From the NCBI RefSeq assembly GCF_030035675.1, contig NC_084482.1, positions 225,909,943-225,973,942 on the forward strand: a DNA stretch of 64,000 nt. The letters run 5' to 3'. The DNA is from Rhineura floridana. Its lineage: Eukaryota > Chordata > Lepidosauria > Squamata > Rhineuridae. Both the position numbers and the translations under genes were made by a program. Positions 12,557-23,849 of this stretch are shown piece after piece. The notes under the pieces were generated by a model. That model searched no databases. It saw nothing but the letters and a program-made list of their open reading frames with translations, and had not been told where the DNA came from. Numbering within the stretch: the first letter of the stretch is position 1; each line of letters starts with the position of its first letter.

Positions 12557-15500
12557 CTGGAAAAAAATTGTTTTAAGCATTAAGAGTGTCTTCAGTGTCA
12601 CTGATATCCATAATCATCTAAACCATTTTGAAACAAGATGCTGATCTATTTTTATTTATTTATTTAGTATTGGATTTATATCCCACCCTTCCTCCCAGCA
12701 GGAGCCCATGATGTGGGAGAGGTTTATTCATTGACTTATTTCATGCCTTCTCCCTTGAAGTCACCCACCTTCCTGAGGGGAGAATGTTCCTTCTGCACAC
12801 GGAGCACAACCATAGCAGCAAACTGGCTCTCCTTCTCGAGCCACCTTGGAATATCCAGGGGGACAGCTTTTGGTACACCTGGAGCGAGGGACGGTCTAAC
12901 CATAAAGAGAAGAAGGGGCGTCAAGGGGAAAGTATTTATGTCTATGGAAATGGGTTCCATCCACACCTTCCCAGCCAGAAAGGGACCAACAGCATCTCTT
13001 GTTCCCCTGACCCCAAGTGATCCCAGCCTCCTTTTTAAGGAAGCACTATTGATGCAGATCGACATGGTAGGAAAACCTCTTTGATGTATTTGCCTGTTTG
13101 TTTCAACATCTATATGCCACCTTTCGATACAAACAGGTACAGTAACAAAAGAACAATCCTAGAATAACAGTAGTAAAATCACAGCATCAGGAAAACACAC
13201 TGAAGAAGTGGAGAAATTAAACAAAGGCTCAGCTGAAAATGCTACCTAAAATTGTATCTTGAAAACGACTACTACTAGTGGTACAAGTAAGTACTACTAT
13301 GAGTAACTACTACTACTACTACTACTACTTCTACATACTATTGCATGAGGGGGTGGCTTCCTGGGTTGCCAGTTCCATATTCAAGAGGACTCTACTTCCT
13401 CAGGGTGAAAGGGATTATAGTTACAGTTCCATGTGAATTACTCAAGAAATTATTAGAGCTTAAGAAGCGTCTCCTGCCTTGTTAAACCACTTGGGCCACA
13501 CAATGGCTTCTGGGTTAATGGAGAACTTTATGCCAGCTGACGCTCCTCTCTCTATACTCCCCACTTTCACTCTGACCCGAGACTCATTGGGAAACATCAC
13601 CCAGTTCTCGATATCGTAGGTGGCTGGCAGCTTCCCCTTCCCATCCAAATGCAGCCCACCCACGGAAGTGTTCAGAAACCGGATTTCTCTCAGGAAATGG
13701 TGAAGCTGGAATGACAGGGGGGAACATCAGCATGAAGACACAATAGGAAACTGTGTTGGATATCTCAGCCCTGCTCACTCTGCGCTCTCCTGAATTGGGG
13801 CCGGTGCACTTCTCTTCTAGACTATAAGCGCTCTTCAGAGTCTCTATTTCAGTGATTAAGACATTTCTAGACCACCTTTCATATAAAGTAACAAGGCGGT
13901 TTCCAGAATAGGCTCAATACAAAAGGCAATAAAATACTTTTTTTAAAAAGTCACAAATACCACAGATAATTACATTTCTTGTTGGGACAGCATTAAAAGC
14001 TAGTGCTCGAGGATTCCCATGTGCATAGGCATGTTATAAGCAGATGGTGGAACAGCATTTCCCCAGGTATCTGTTGTATCTATAGGGAAGGTTATTCCAT
14101 AGGATGGGGGCCATTGCAGAGCGGGCCCTTCACAGGCAGACAGTCAGGATCAGCATATCAGAGTGATGTGCACCTATGCAGAGTAGCTCCTCTACCTCAT
14201 GTAGATGTCTGAAGGGAGGGAGAGCTTTCACATGCAGCTTTCCCTGTGACCCAAAACCTGAATCACTCAGGGTTCCAGATTGTGTGGAACTCTGCACATG
14301 CGAAGGCTCTTCAGGCTGCAACAGTTTTCAGTACCATTTCCACCACCCCAGAAAAGAGGACACTGTTTGGCACATGCTAATTTATGGGTATAGATGCAAC
14401 TTTAGAAACAGGTACTATAGAATCATACAATCATAGAATGATAGAGTTGGAAGGGGCCTTGTAGGCCATTGAGTCCAACCCCCTGCTCACAGCAGGAAAT
14501 CCACAGCTAGAGCATCTCCCGCAGATAGCTGTCCAGCCTCTGCTTGAAGACATCCAGCGAAGGGGATCCCACCACCTCCCTAGGCAGTCGGTTCCATTGC
14601 CGAACTGCCCTTACTGTCAAGAAGTTCCTTCTAATGTCCAATCTGAATCTACGCTCCTGCAACTTAAAAACATTAGACCTAGTCCTACCCTCTGGGGCAG
14701 CAGTGAACAAATCTGTACCCTCCTTTATGTGACAGCCCTTCAGGTACTTAAAGAGTGCAATCATGTCACCCCTCAGCCTTCTCTTCACCAGACTGAACAT
14801 GCCAAGTTCCTTCAACCTTTCCTCACAAGACTTCTTCTCCATACCGGCTATCATCCTCGTCGCCCTCTTCTGAACCCACTCCAACTTGTCTATATCTTTC
14901 TTAAAATGAGGTGCCCAGAACTGAACGCAGTATTCCAGATGAGGCCTGACTAATGCAGAATATAGTGGGACTATTACTTCCCTCGACCTGGAAACCATAG
15001 CTCTGTTTATGCATCCCAAAACCGCTTTTGCCTTTTTTGCCGCAGCATCACATTGCTGGGTCATGTTCAACTTGCGATCCACTACAATTCCAAGGTCCTT
15101 CTCACACGCACTACTGCTAAGCCGGGTATTTTCCATCCTGTACCTGTGCAATTAGTTTTTGTGGCCTAAATGCAGAATCTTGCATTTGTCTTTATTGAAT
15201 TTCATTTTATTAATTTCAGCCCAATTTTCTAGTCTATCCAGGTCCTGTAATTTAAATAAAAGATAGATCTTCTCTTGCACTCAGGTCCTGCTTGATGGGC
15301 AACTTCAAGGCCCAGCAGAGACACAGAGGGGAGATAATTAGATGGGAGGGGGGGTTCTGAATTAACCACATTGGACAAAATAATTGCTCTCTACCAGGAG
15401 TCTTACCAATTGGATTTGCCTTGGAAATTGGCAGTGTTGCCTCATTATGAAATTTGACTTTGCAGTTGGGACAACGGATAGCGGTTTGCAAATAGGGAAA

Positions 15501-18500
15501 GGAAATACCTGCCATGGCTGTAGCCTTTGACGGTCCAACCTGTCTCCTCCCCTCCCCCTCAGCATCCACTTTGATCTGGGTGAATATGCAGCATTTAAGG
15601 CGTGTGCCACGGTCTGGACACTGAAGTAAGTGCGGTAGCTGTCCTGGGACAGGGCTCTCTCGAGCTCCTCTTGGGGCAGAGTTTCCAGGTTCTCCTCCTC
15701 TGTGCACCTTGCCCAACCCTTTTCAGACAGTACATGCTTTAGATATGAACAACGAAATGCTTTCCACCAAAACTGTCGGAGAAGATAGGAATTTGGCCCA
15801 TAATGGTCATGTTTGGTCCTTTTTTGGGTCTTCAGTATGAAGGTCAAAGAACCATGTATGTACTGGAATGTTTTAGGTGCAACAGACAAATTCCAGTTGA
15901 TGTCATTGAAAGCTGTTGAGATCCAGACTTTTGCACCAATTTCTTTCTGAAGAAGTTCCTGTATGGCACTGATTTGAACCCATCCTAGGTAGGTATTTTG
16001 ATAGTTGACACATACACTGACTTGTCTCCATTTGGGAGATGGTTCGATCAGGGGGAGTATGTAATATGAAGTCTGATGTATTCTTTCTAACAATGCAACA
16101 CAAATCCCACTTCTTATCATCAGAGGTGTCAAGGCACTCACAAACCTTTCTCCACTGTCATCATCTGGAATAAAGAGGACGATCCAGGTCCATCTGAAGT
16201 GCAGGAGCAGCTTGACAATCCCCAGGCACTGTTCCTCCTCTTTGGGGACCATCCGGTAGACAAAAGAGAACTGGGTTTTATCCTCAAGAACCTGAGCAAC
16301 AAAACTGATCTAGTGAGGAAAAGGAGATATTAGTGTTGGGTTTTGCTTTCAGGATGAGGAAAATATATTTATTAACCTAAAATAACTAATATCGAACAAA
16401 ATTATCCTGGCTGTGGCTGATGGGAGTTTTAGTTTGAAACAGATGATGCCAAGCTGGTGAAGGTGGGCTTTTGAAAAAGTCTTACACCTTGTCTTATGCT
16501 GTAGCTCAGATCCTTAGTGCCCCCCTTTTTACTTTCCTTGAAAAAAAAGGTGCATTTTATGCAGCTGAACGTCTGCACTGCCCTGTCATGCCCCCCCTTC
16601 ATACCTGTGGGATTTTGTAGATGCCTGAGATGGCTGAAATCTCTTTTGAAATTACAGGATCAGTCCCTTCAAGAACAGCCAAGAGGCTGTTCCGTTTTCC
16701 ACAACTATAGTTTGGAAGGCTGCTCTGCCCACCTGCAAGCAGGTTCAACATGGCATCGGAAGTCATCCTGGCATCGAAATAGTTCTCATAGAGGTTGTAT
16801 CCTAATGAGATGTTAGGCAAGAGCCTGGGATCCCTGTTGATCTCCTGGATGGCGAACAAGAAGGACAAGATGTGCCAGTACAACCTATTTGTCTCACTGC
16901 AACAAATGAATCCGTGTCAAACTACTATTCACCATTTAATGAAAACAAAAGGTCACATCATTTCTTTACTAAAGGCCGTTCTAGGCAATAAATATCTCAT
17001 AAAAGCTGATCCCCAAATAATGACGATGGGTTGCACCTCACAAGGACAGGGAAGACTGTGTTTGGCCACAGCATGGAGCAATTCATCAGGAGGGCTTTAA
17101 AGTGAATCCTAAGGGGGAAGGAGTCATGAACTTGGTGGTAACGACTAACAAAGGTTTGTGCACAGTAACAGGAACTGAGAGAACGACTCTAATGGGGCCC
17201 ACAAATAGTTTTCATAAAAATATAGGAAGGAAGCCAGGCCATAACTCACATGGTCTTCAATGTCTGTCCTGCACAGAAATGCAGAGGGATGAGATTGGTA
17301 GCCCCACCTAGAGTATGTGGATTAAATTAAATGGGGTAAGAAAACCACCAAACCATGGAGAAGATGAGGATAAAACTTTTGAAAAGTAATTGCCAATGTT
17401 TCAAGGAGGCATGATGTAGTAGCAATGGGATACTTCAATTGCACTGATATCTTTTGGGAGACAAATTCTGCCAAAGACAACCCATCCAAGAAATTCCTGA
17501 CTTATGTTGGAGATAACCTTCTCCTACAGAAAGTGACCCACTCCAGGATGCACACCTTAACGTGGTGAGGGGTTTGAGAGTGTTGAAGAAGCTGAGAGCA
17601 ATGTCATCAAGCAGCTGACGAAGAGTCTAGACTCGTAGCAGGGGCATCAAAGGTGGAATGGTCAAAGCTGAGACACGAGACTAATGCATCCAGACTCAGA
17701 GGAAGGCAGTGGTCAACCACCTCTGAATACTGATTACCATGAAAACCATATGAACAGAGTATCCAAAATGCAACACGAGATAGTGCTGGAAGATGAGACC
17801 TCCAGGTCAGATGACACTCACCGAGCTACTGGGGAAGGACAAAGGACACGTACGAGTAGCGCTGTGACTAATGACGCAGCTGCGTCAAACCCGAAAGGAA
17901 GCCCAGAGGCTGATGCGCACATATGTGTATGGAGAGTCCAGAGTTGTACAACGCGCACAATAGGAACATGGAATGTGAGAAGCATAAACCAGGGAAAGTT
18001 AGAAATTGTTAAGCAAGAAATGGAACGTATCAACATTACCATACTTGGTGTGAGTGAATGAAAATGGACGGGAATGGGACATTTTCAATCAGGCAACTAC
18101 AAAATATTTTATGCAAGAAATGAGAAATCAAGAAGAAACTGGGCTGCTTTAATAGTGAGAAGTAATGTAGGAAGCAGTTAGGAGCTTCAATTTGATTAAT
18201 AACAAAGAAAACAGTTGCCAGAGTTATTCTTGTTCTTGCCTGGTGGACATGTATATACAAGTATTTAAAGTAACACTTGCTCAATAATTTGCTTTTAATA
18301 ATGTTATTTGTTATCTAATTTTGAGAATTGTTATTTAATTTTGAGAATTGTATTATTTTATTGAAGTATTATGTTCTATTGATGTATTGTTATGTTCATT
18401 TTCTTTTGTAAGCCGCCTTGAGGACCTTTTGGCCATAAGGCGGGGTATAAATTTAATAAATAAATAAAATAAATGAAAAAATACAATGCAAGGTCTGAGC

Positions 18501-21058
18501 GAGTGATACCAATGAAATTAAATGGGAAACCTATCAACATAACCATCATCCAAGTCTATGCTCCAACAGCAAATGCAGAAGAAGAGGAATTGGAGAGATT
18601 TTATGCAGAAGTACAGGAAGAAATTGATCACACACCAAAACGAGATGTGCTGATAATCATGGGGGATTGGAATGCAAAAGTAGGGACCAGACCAGAACTA
18701 GGAATTGTGGGGAAATAGGGCTTAGGAGACAGAAACGAAGCAGGAGAAAGACTTATTGAATTCTGTGAAGCCAATAATTTGTTTCTTGTAAACACATTTT
18801 TTGAACAACCAAAAAGACGACTATACACGTGGACATCACCAAATGGTCAATATAGGAACCAAATTGATTATATCATTGGTAGCAGAAGATGGAGAAGTTC
18901 CATACTTTCTGCAAAAACAAGACCAGGAGCAGACTGCAGTACAGATCATGAACTGGTAATATCGAAAATCAGAGTAAAGCTAAAGAAGACCAACAAAGCA
19001 ATCATAATGCCAAAATACAATTTAAATAACATCCCAGAAGCATATAAAGATCAAATAAGGAACCGGTTTGAGGCTTTAAGCTTAGTTGACAGAGAACAAG
19101 AAGAACTATGGAGTGAAGTCAGAGACACTATCAGGGAAGAATGCAAAAAGACAATACCTCTAGTTAAAAAGAAAGACCACAATGGATGACTGAAGAAACT
19201 CTTCAAATGGTTAAAGAGAGAAGGAAAGCAAAAGCAAAAGGAGATAGAAACAGGTCAGAACCCTAAATGCAACAACATAACCGACTAGTACGTAGAGACA
19301 AAGAAAACTATTACAATAGTTACTGTGTAGAAATAGAAAAGGACAACAAAAAGGGTACAACAAGAACCCTGTTCCAAAAGATTAGAGAAATGAAAGGGAA
19401 ATTTAAACCAAGAGTAGGGATGTTGAGTAATCAACAGGGAAACACACTGACTGACAGAAATAAAATAAAATAAAAGGAAGATGGAAGCAATACACTGAAG
19501 AACACTATAAAAGAGATGCAAGGATGACAGATTCATCCTGGAGGAACCAAATGATGAAGAACCTGAAGTGAAAGCTGCTCTTAAAGTACTTGGAAGAAAC
19601 AAATCACCAGGAAGAGATGGCATACCAGTAGAGTTGCTACAAGCTACTGAAACTGAATCTGTCCAAATTTTGACAAAAAGCTGTCAGCAAATATGGAAAA
19701 CAACGGCCCACAGACTGGAAGCTTTCTATATATATCCCGAATGAATGAATGAATTGAATGAAAAATCAGCTCATTGGAATTGTGGTGTTGGAGGAGAGCT
19801 TTGCACATACTATGGACTGCAAAAAAGACAAATAATAGGGTGTTAGAACAAATTACGCCAGAACTATCACTAGAAGCTAAAATGATGAAACTGAGGTTAT
19901 CATACTTTGGACACATCATGAGAAGACCTGATTCACTTAACTACACTTGCAACCTTTATATCTGGCCATCAGGCTGAGGACAGAGGAGGATGCCATGCAC
20001 TGGCATTTGTGTTTAAACTATCAAGAAAGACCCGTTTTAGCTACAGACTGTTCTTTCAGTGGAAATGATGGTAGAATCCCCTAATTATCCCATCATATCT
20101 GATTCTGTCTGGAGTAGATGCTGCGTCAGTGTTCATGAAGTACTCAATCGTTCTTCAAAGGCAAAGAGGGGTCAAGTGGGGGGAGTGTTTTGTCAGAGAT
20201 GCCCAGTAATGGGGACTAGAAAACAGGGACTGTCCTGGTCATTTGGAGCAAATGGAGTGAGGTGAGGAAGCACCAAACACATTGGTACATCTTTACTTAC
20301 AGATGAAGGTTATGAATACCTTTTCATCGACTTCCACTGATGAAGAAGTCCCCTGGGCTGTATTTTTTAATTTATTATTTTTTATTTAAAGCATATTCAT
20401 AATGCTGTTTGGCCAAAAAAGCCTTCCAGACCAGCTTACAAATGTCATTGTTAAGGAGGTCCTCGGGCTTCTAATTTCAAAAGGCATAACACAAAAGGAA
20501 AAGTGATTTGGAGGAAGGAGGAAAGGTTTAATTTAGCGAAGAGGGATTTGGACATGAGCTGCTGCCCTAAGAAGAAAGCCTGTTCCCTCCTCCCTCTGAT
20601 GCCACTCCTGGCATTCACTTGCCTGCAGGGGGCTGCGTGTCTTGTGTGCCACCCTTGCCTCTTGTCTGCAGGTGGGATAATTCACTGTTTCTATTGTGGC
20701 AAATTGTCAGGGATGAAGGGAGCCGTCGTCCAGCAACATCTGAAAGGCCAAAGGCTCCCCTGCCCTGGAACAGGGGCTGTTTCCCTGGGAAATAGAAAGT
20801 GAGGCATAACGTCCATCAGCATATAATTACTTACGTAACAAAACTGGTGAAGGGGACCTGGGAAAAGTTGAATGGATGTTGTGCAAAATATTTCTTTGGA
20901 GTTGTGATTCCGCTAATGAGGAAGTCTCCAGGCCGGTAGTAATTGAGTGCTTCCCTTGGTTCCGTCTTCAGACTCAATTGGCTTTTCACCTCCTGGTTCC
21001 CACAGACTCCATGGGGCGTCAGCTGCAGAAATAGCAGCAGAAGCAGCAGGGAGATCAT
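11646..21058 (-). CDS. vomeronasal type-2 receptor, copy 1 (six exons, intact frame)
   Basis: Class C GPCR of vomeronasal sensory neurons, expected to bind peptide or amino-acid-like cues through its extracellular domain. Exons in reading order: 20835-21058, 16605-16896, 15509-16309, 13478-13705, 12769-12895, 11646-12556. They sum to 2583 bases, 860 residues plus TGA, and all junction phases agree. Layout: signal peptide 1-20 ([10 protein letters not shown]...), Venus-flytrap domain to about 500, cysteine-rich linker about 520-580, seven helices about 593-845. Diagnostic words: [58 protein letters not shown]. Splice sites are GT-AG except intron 4, which starts with GC. Residue 835 is S where copy 2 has the family-typical P of PKCYII. 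Introns hold CR1, BovB and LINE tails. The length fits the family. Start chosen as the ATG heading the signal peptide. Confidence 0.9.
12645..12715 (-). mobile_element. LINE 3'-tail fragment in V2R intron 5 (copy 1)
   Basis: tttatttatttatttag followed by gatttatatcccacccttcct and ccagcaggagccca is the reversed L2/CR1-type tail. Same insert at 45594-45664, so older than the duplication. Confidence 0.7.
12769..12895 (-). CDS. V2R copy 1 exon 5: cysteine-rich linker
   Basis: Acceptor GGTTAG|ACC, donor GAAG|GTGGGT. Reads [33 protein letters not shown] and EGTFSPQE, 127 bases, ending in the first base of an aspartate codon. Six cysteines fit the NCD3G domain that couples ligand domain to helices. 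Too short to appear as an open frame of its own. Confidence 0.9.
13260..13335. repeat. (CTA)n microsatellite in V2R intron 4 (copy 1)
   Basis: Imperfect then perfect act repeats; copy 2 at 46212-46290 is slightly longer. Confidence 0.85.
13478..13705 (-). CDS. V2R copy 1 exon 4: end of ligand domain, GC donor
   Basis: Acceptor TTCCAG|CTT. Reads [30 protein letters not shown] and [12 protein letters not shown]; 76 codons, phase 0. The donor is AAG|GCAGGA. No GT donor that keeps the phase is present before the in-frame stop, so a GC-AG intron is the best model. Confidence 0.85.
14418..15248 (-). mobile_element. CR1 LINE 3' end in V2R intron 3 (copy 1)
   Basis: The - strand reads the CR1 reverse transcriptase C-terminus: [63 protein letters not shown], ending LDSYLREML, then the short UTR and the tail repeat (atgattctatgat type). 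5' truncated as usual for CR1. The frame of 214 codons is open, so it is fairly young; it is also in unit 2. Confidence 0.92.
15509..16309 (-). CDS. V2R copy 1 exon 3: main ligand-binding exon
   Basis: Acceptor CACTAG|ATC, donor CAG|GTATTT, both phase 0; 267 codons with no stop. Starts [20 protein letters not shown], then [17 protein letters not shown], and ends [13 protein letters not shown]...LQPWQ. This is the large third exon of V2R genes (about 0.8 kb). The open frame runs past the donor into the intron, so an ORF caller overshoots to 15362. Confidence 0.92.
16405..16445. repeat. half copy of the palindromic MITE in V2R intron 2
   Basis: ctggctgtggctgatggga and ttttagtttgaaac match one arm of 6911-7024. 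Also in unit 2 at 49365-49405. Confidence 0.55.
16605..16896 (-). CDS. V2R copy 1 exon 2: Venus-flytrap lobe 1
   Basis: Acceptor TTGCAG|T completes the split threonine codon of exon 1. Residues 75-172 read [19 protein letters not shown], then [20 protein letters not shown] and end in IYKIPQ. Donor CAG|GTATGA, phase 0. Confidence 0.9.
16995..17546 (+). mobile_element. CR1 LINE ORF2 N-terminal fragment in V2R intron 1 (copy 1)
   Basis: Reads CR1-like words on the + strand: [15 protein letters not shown], then [10 protein letters not shown], and a following endonuclease-like stretch ending at about 17546. Compared with unit 2 (49960-50709) a block of about 180 bases after 17256 is absent here. 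Ends where BovB begins. Confidence 0.7.
17548..19940 (+). mobile_element. BovB (RTE) LINE, internally shortened, in V2R intron 1 (copy 1)
   Basis: The 5' region leads into an apurinic-type endonuclease: [20 protein letters not shown], later [49 protein letters not shown] and [21 protein letters not shown]. Then a reverse transcriptase start ([17 protein letters not shown]) joined to the far C-terminus ([20 protein letters not shown]), so most of the RT is missing. Several stops and frame changes. Interrupted at 18195-18478 by a LINE-tail insert absent from unit 2. BovB is known for horizontal transfer between squamates and ruminants. Confidence 0.92.
18195..18478 (+). mobile_element. LINE-tailed insert inside BovB, unit 1 only
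   Basis: AT-rich sequence ending in taagccgccttgagg, aaggcggggtataaat and (aata)n, a tail shared by squamate L2-type LINEs and SINEs. Unit 2 has the uninterrupted BovB at 51350, so this landed after the duplication. No clear target duplication seen. Confidence 0.75.
20365..20450 (-). repeat. LINE 3'-tail fragment in V2R intron 1
   Basis: tttttaatttattattttt, then ataatgctgtttggc and cagcttacaaatg resemble a reversed LINE tail. Also in unit 2 near 54708-54790. Confidence 0.45.
20835..21058 (-). CDS. V2R copy 1 exon 1: signal peptide and N-terminus
   Basis: Residues 1-74 plus two bases. A basic-free leucine-rich leader ([13 protein letters not shown]) ends near VCG. Then [11 protein letters not shown] and [12 protein letters not shown], the usual V2R N-terminal words. 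Donor is AC|GTAAGT. A TTTTATTA word lies about 40 bases upstream of the ATG and could be a weak TATA box. Confidence 0.9.
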
Positions 21059-21430
21059 TCTGGCTCTGCCTCCTGCACCTCTCTTGTGAGTGCAGCTTAA
21101 TAAAAGAAGCCAACCCCCAGCCCTTTTCAAGACCAATGCTGCATTCGCTTTGCCGATGCGGGAGATGTTCAGCTCTGGCTTCAGAGCAATTAAACTCCCC
21201 CCACTCAGGCAACAGTGGCATAAATAACCTCATGCTGCCCTTGATTCTGATGTTTGGGCAACCTCCAGAAATATCTCTTGAGCTTCAGCAAGGGCAAACC
21301 ACCATGATTTTGATAATTATAAGGGGAAGAACGTTCATGCCTGCTACCTGCTCGAGTCTTTGCGTGGCTCGAGGGGCAGGTGCAGAGCTGGAGAAAAACA
21401 AGTTTGTGGGAAAGCACAGAGGCGGCTTCC
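21059..21430 (-). promoter_or_regulatory. V2R copy 1 5' flank, conserved
   Basis: Immediately upstream of the start codon; nearly identical in unit 2 (55403-55774). Part of it (about 21233-21415) also aligns, with gaps, to an orphan stretch at 37475-37645: tgcccttgattctg, gataattataagg and the gtggctcgagg word. Three-fold conservation near a V2R start hints at promoter sequence, but it could be a repeat. Confidence 0.4.
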
Positions 21431-21704
21431 GAGAGTGATATGAATCATTTTGGTGCTGGTGGTGGGGAGTTTCTCCTAAACTTTGCTGGCAAGAGCATTA
21501 GCAGGGCCCGGCGCCTGGGTCAGACGAAAGGCCTATCTACTCTCACATCCAGTTTCTTGCAATGGCCAGTCAGACCCTCTGGGAAGCTCACACACAAGGC
21601 ATGAGGACAATCGTCCTGTCCTGGTGTTGTTCCCCAGCAACTGGTATTCAGGGATCTGCAGCCTCTGACCCTTGCAGCCGTGCGATCCTCTTTTAAAAGC
21701 CAAC

Positions 21705-21905
21705 TAGGTTGATAGCCATCACCATAACCTGAAGTCCTCAGATTGGCGACACACTCTGTGAAGAAGTCCTTCCTTTTGCCTGCCTAGAATCCCCCAACAT
21801 TCCGCTTCATCGGAAGACCCCTTTGTGTTCTGGTCTCACAAGAAAATCCTCTCCCTATCCATCATCTCCACACCATGCATGATTTTAGGCATCTATTCAC
21901 TCAAC
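21705..21905 (-). mobile_element. CR1/L3-type LINE fragment
   Basis: gaagaagtccttccttttg and ttccgcttcatcggaagacc, then ctccacaccatgcatgatttta, match the reversed 3' region seen whole at 40105-40920. Also at 56049-56249. Confidence 0.6.
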
Positions 21906-22559
21906 TTACCTTGCTTCTGAGCCAGGGATTGCCAACCTTTGCAGGCCCATGGGCACATTTGGGTTCCTGAGCAAGTGCTCTGGGTGCCACCAATCCTGGC
22001 CACTCCTCTCTCCACTTCCGAGACCATCCCCACCCCAGAGACAAAAAAGAAGGGTCCTGGGTAAACATCTGAACCAGGAGAATTAATCTGAGCTGTGATA
22101 CACACATAGAGCTGGAAGAGGAAGTGAGGAAGAGTGGCTACTCTCCCAACTTCCTCCTTCAGCTCCATGTGCTTTCCAAGGCTACCATCCTCAGCACTTC
22201 ATGACCATGGGGGCAGGGGGTGGCTTGCCTCAGAGCTGCCTCCACTCATGTTGTACCTAATGCTGCTGCCCGGGTCAGCATCAGGTTGTGGGGGAGGAGA
22301 CAGCTATCACTGGAAAAATACTTTAGAAGGAAATGGGTATATTTAACTCTCTTAGAGATCCAAATATACCCAAACCATCAAAATGAGCCCACCAAACAAA
22401 AGCCATCCATTAAAAATGCTTCCTAACTGGAAATGGGTTGCTGAAACACAGAGGGCTGTGGAGGAGGTCTAAATCTATGCAGTCTGGTGCCTGGGCTGTG
22501 TTTGAATATTTTTGCCAAATAGCTCATGGAGGACGGCTGGCATGGAAGAGTGACTTAGT

Positions 22560-22790
22560 GAGACAATGTGGTGTAGTGGTTAGAGTGTCATACAGGGGCA
22601 CAAGAGGTCAGGCTTCAAAACTCCACTCATCCATGAAGCTCACTGGGTGACCTTGGGCCAGCTACCACCTCTCAGCCTAACCTACCTCATAAGGCTCTTG
22701 TGAGGATTGTACCATATATGCCACCATGAGCTCCTTGGGGAAACATTAGGATAAAATGTAATAACGATAACAATTGATAATAAAGAGGCA
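22560..22790 (+). mobile_element. tRNA-derived SINE (squamate type)
   Basis: A box tagtggttagagtgtca, catgaagctcactgggtgac, ccttgggccag, and a tail near ataaaatgtaataa. Same family as 4868-5093; unit 2 copy at 56905-57131. Confidence 0.8.
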
Positions 22791-22980
22791 GAAGGACCAT
22801 CCTTGATAGCTGGACTTCCTGTGGCAAAAAAAATAAGCAACTGTGGACTGTGCCTTCCCTACAAGCAGAACTTGCCCAGGCCAGGATACTCGTCGCCTGA
22901 GCCACAATTGACTTTCTGCTGGTGGCTGTTGTGCGGTACCAAGAGCAGTAAATTAAGTTGCCTTTTTCAACCTGGCACCT

Positions 22981-23426
22981 AGAATCATAGAATCATAGAG
23001 TTGGAAGGGGCCTTGTAGGCCATCGAGTCCAACCCCCTGCTCACAGCAGGAAATCCACAGCTAGAGCATCTCCTGCAGATAGCTGTCCAGCCTCTGCTTG
23101 AAGACATCCAGCGAAGGAGATCCCACCACCTCCCTAGGCAGTCGGTTCCATTGCCGAACTGCCCTTACTGTCAAGAAGTTCCTTCTAATGTCCAATCTGA
23201 ATCTACGCTCCTGCAACTTAAAACCATTAGACCTAGTCCTACCCTCTGGGGCAGCAGAGAACAAATCTGTACCCTCCTCTATGTGACAGCCCTTCAGGTA
23301 CTTAAAGAGTGCAATCATGTCACCCCTCAGCCTTCTCTTCACCAGACTGAACATGCCAAGTTCCTTCAACCTTTCCTCATAAAACTTGTTCTCCATACTG
23401 GCTATCATCCTCGTCGCCCTGCGGAC
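22981..23426 (-). mobile_element. CR1 LINE 3' end
   Basis: Same family as 14418-15248 but shorter: [20 protein letters not shown] to LDSYLQEML, then the CR1 tail. Unit 2 copy at 57367-57811. Confidence 0.9.
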
Positions 23427-23534
23427 AGCAGTCCTGGCAGGGCCTACTGATGATGCCAGTCTCATTTCATTTTGAGCCGGCAGGAATTAGCCATTCTTTT
23501 AATTTCTCCTGAAGGCCACAAACCTAGCTTCATT

Positions 23535-23600
23535 GGCTGGGGCTGATGGGAGATGGAGTCCAAAACATCTGGAGCAAAGGCTGCCCCAGGACATTGTGGG
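23535..23600. repeat. half copy of the palindromic MITE
   Basis: ggctggggctgatgggaga and tggagtccaaaacatctgg match the common palindrome arm. Unit 2 copy near 57922-57985. Confidence 0.5.
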
Positions 23601-23849
23601 AAACTAAAAGCATACTTAGATTCAGCCAGCCCAGGCGTCTTGGAGTGCTGCCTGCTTTCACAGTTGAGTTATCTCTCTCAGGCCCATTGACAGACAGTCC
23701 CCCACTCCAGACGACCGTTTCTCCAGGATGCCTCAGAAATCTGGAATCCACCTTGGCTGTAATTCTGCATTTCACTGAATAAGTGTGGGGGAAGGGACTT
23801 GTGGGCAACGACACTAGTATGTTTGATGCTACATGTTGTGCACACTACA

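Noticed and set aside
12713-13084. 123-codon + strand frame conserved in both units
   Set aside because: It overlaps V2R exon 5 in antisense and intron; conservation reflects the duplication.
14544-14953. + strand frames over the CR1 copy
   Set aside because: Antisense shadows of the CR1 reverse transcriptase.
15362-15508. Extension of V2R exon 3 past the donor
   Set aside because: Open by chance; family exon structure and phase with exon 4 put the donor at 15508/15509.
21095-21107. Firm TATA box for V2R copy 1
   Set aside because: A TTTTATTA word on the - strand is plausible but single and weak; it could equally be chance, so it is only mentioned with exon 1.
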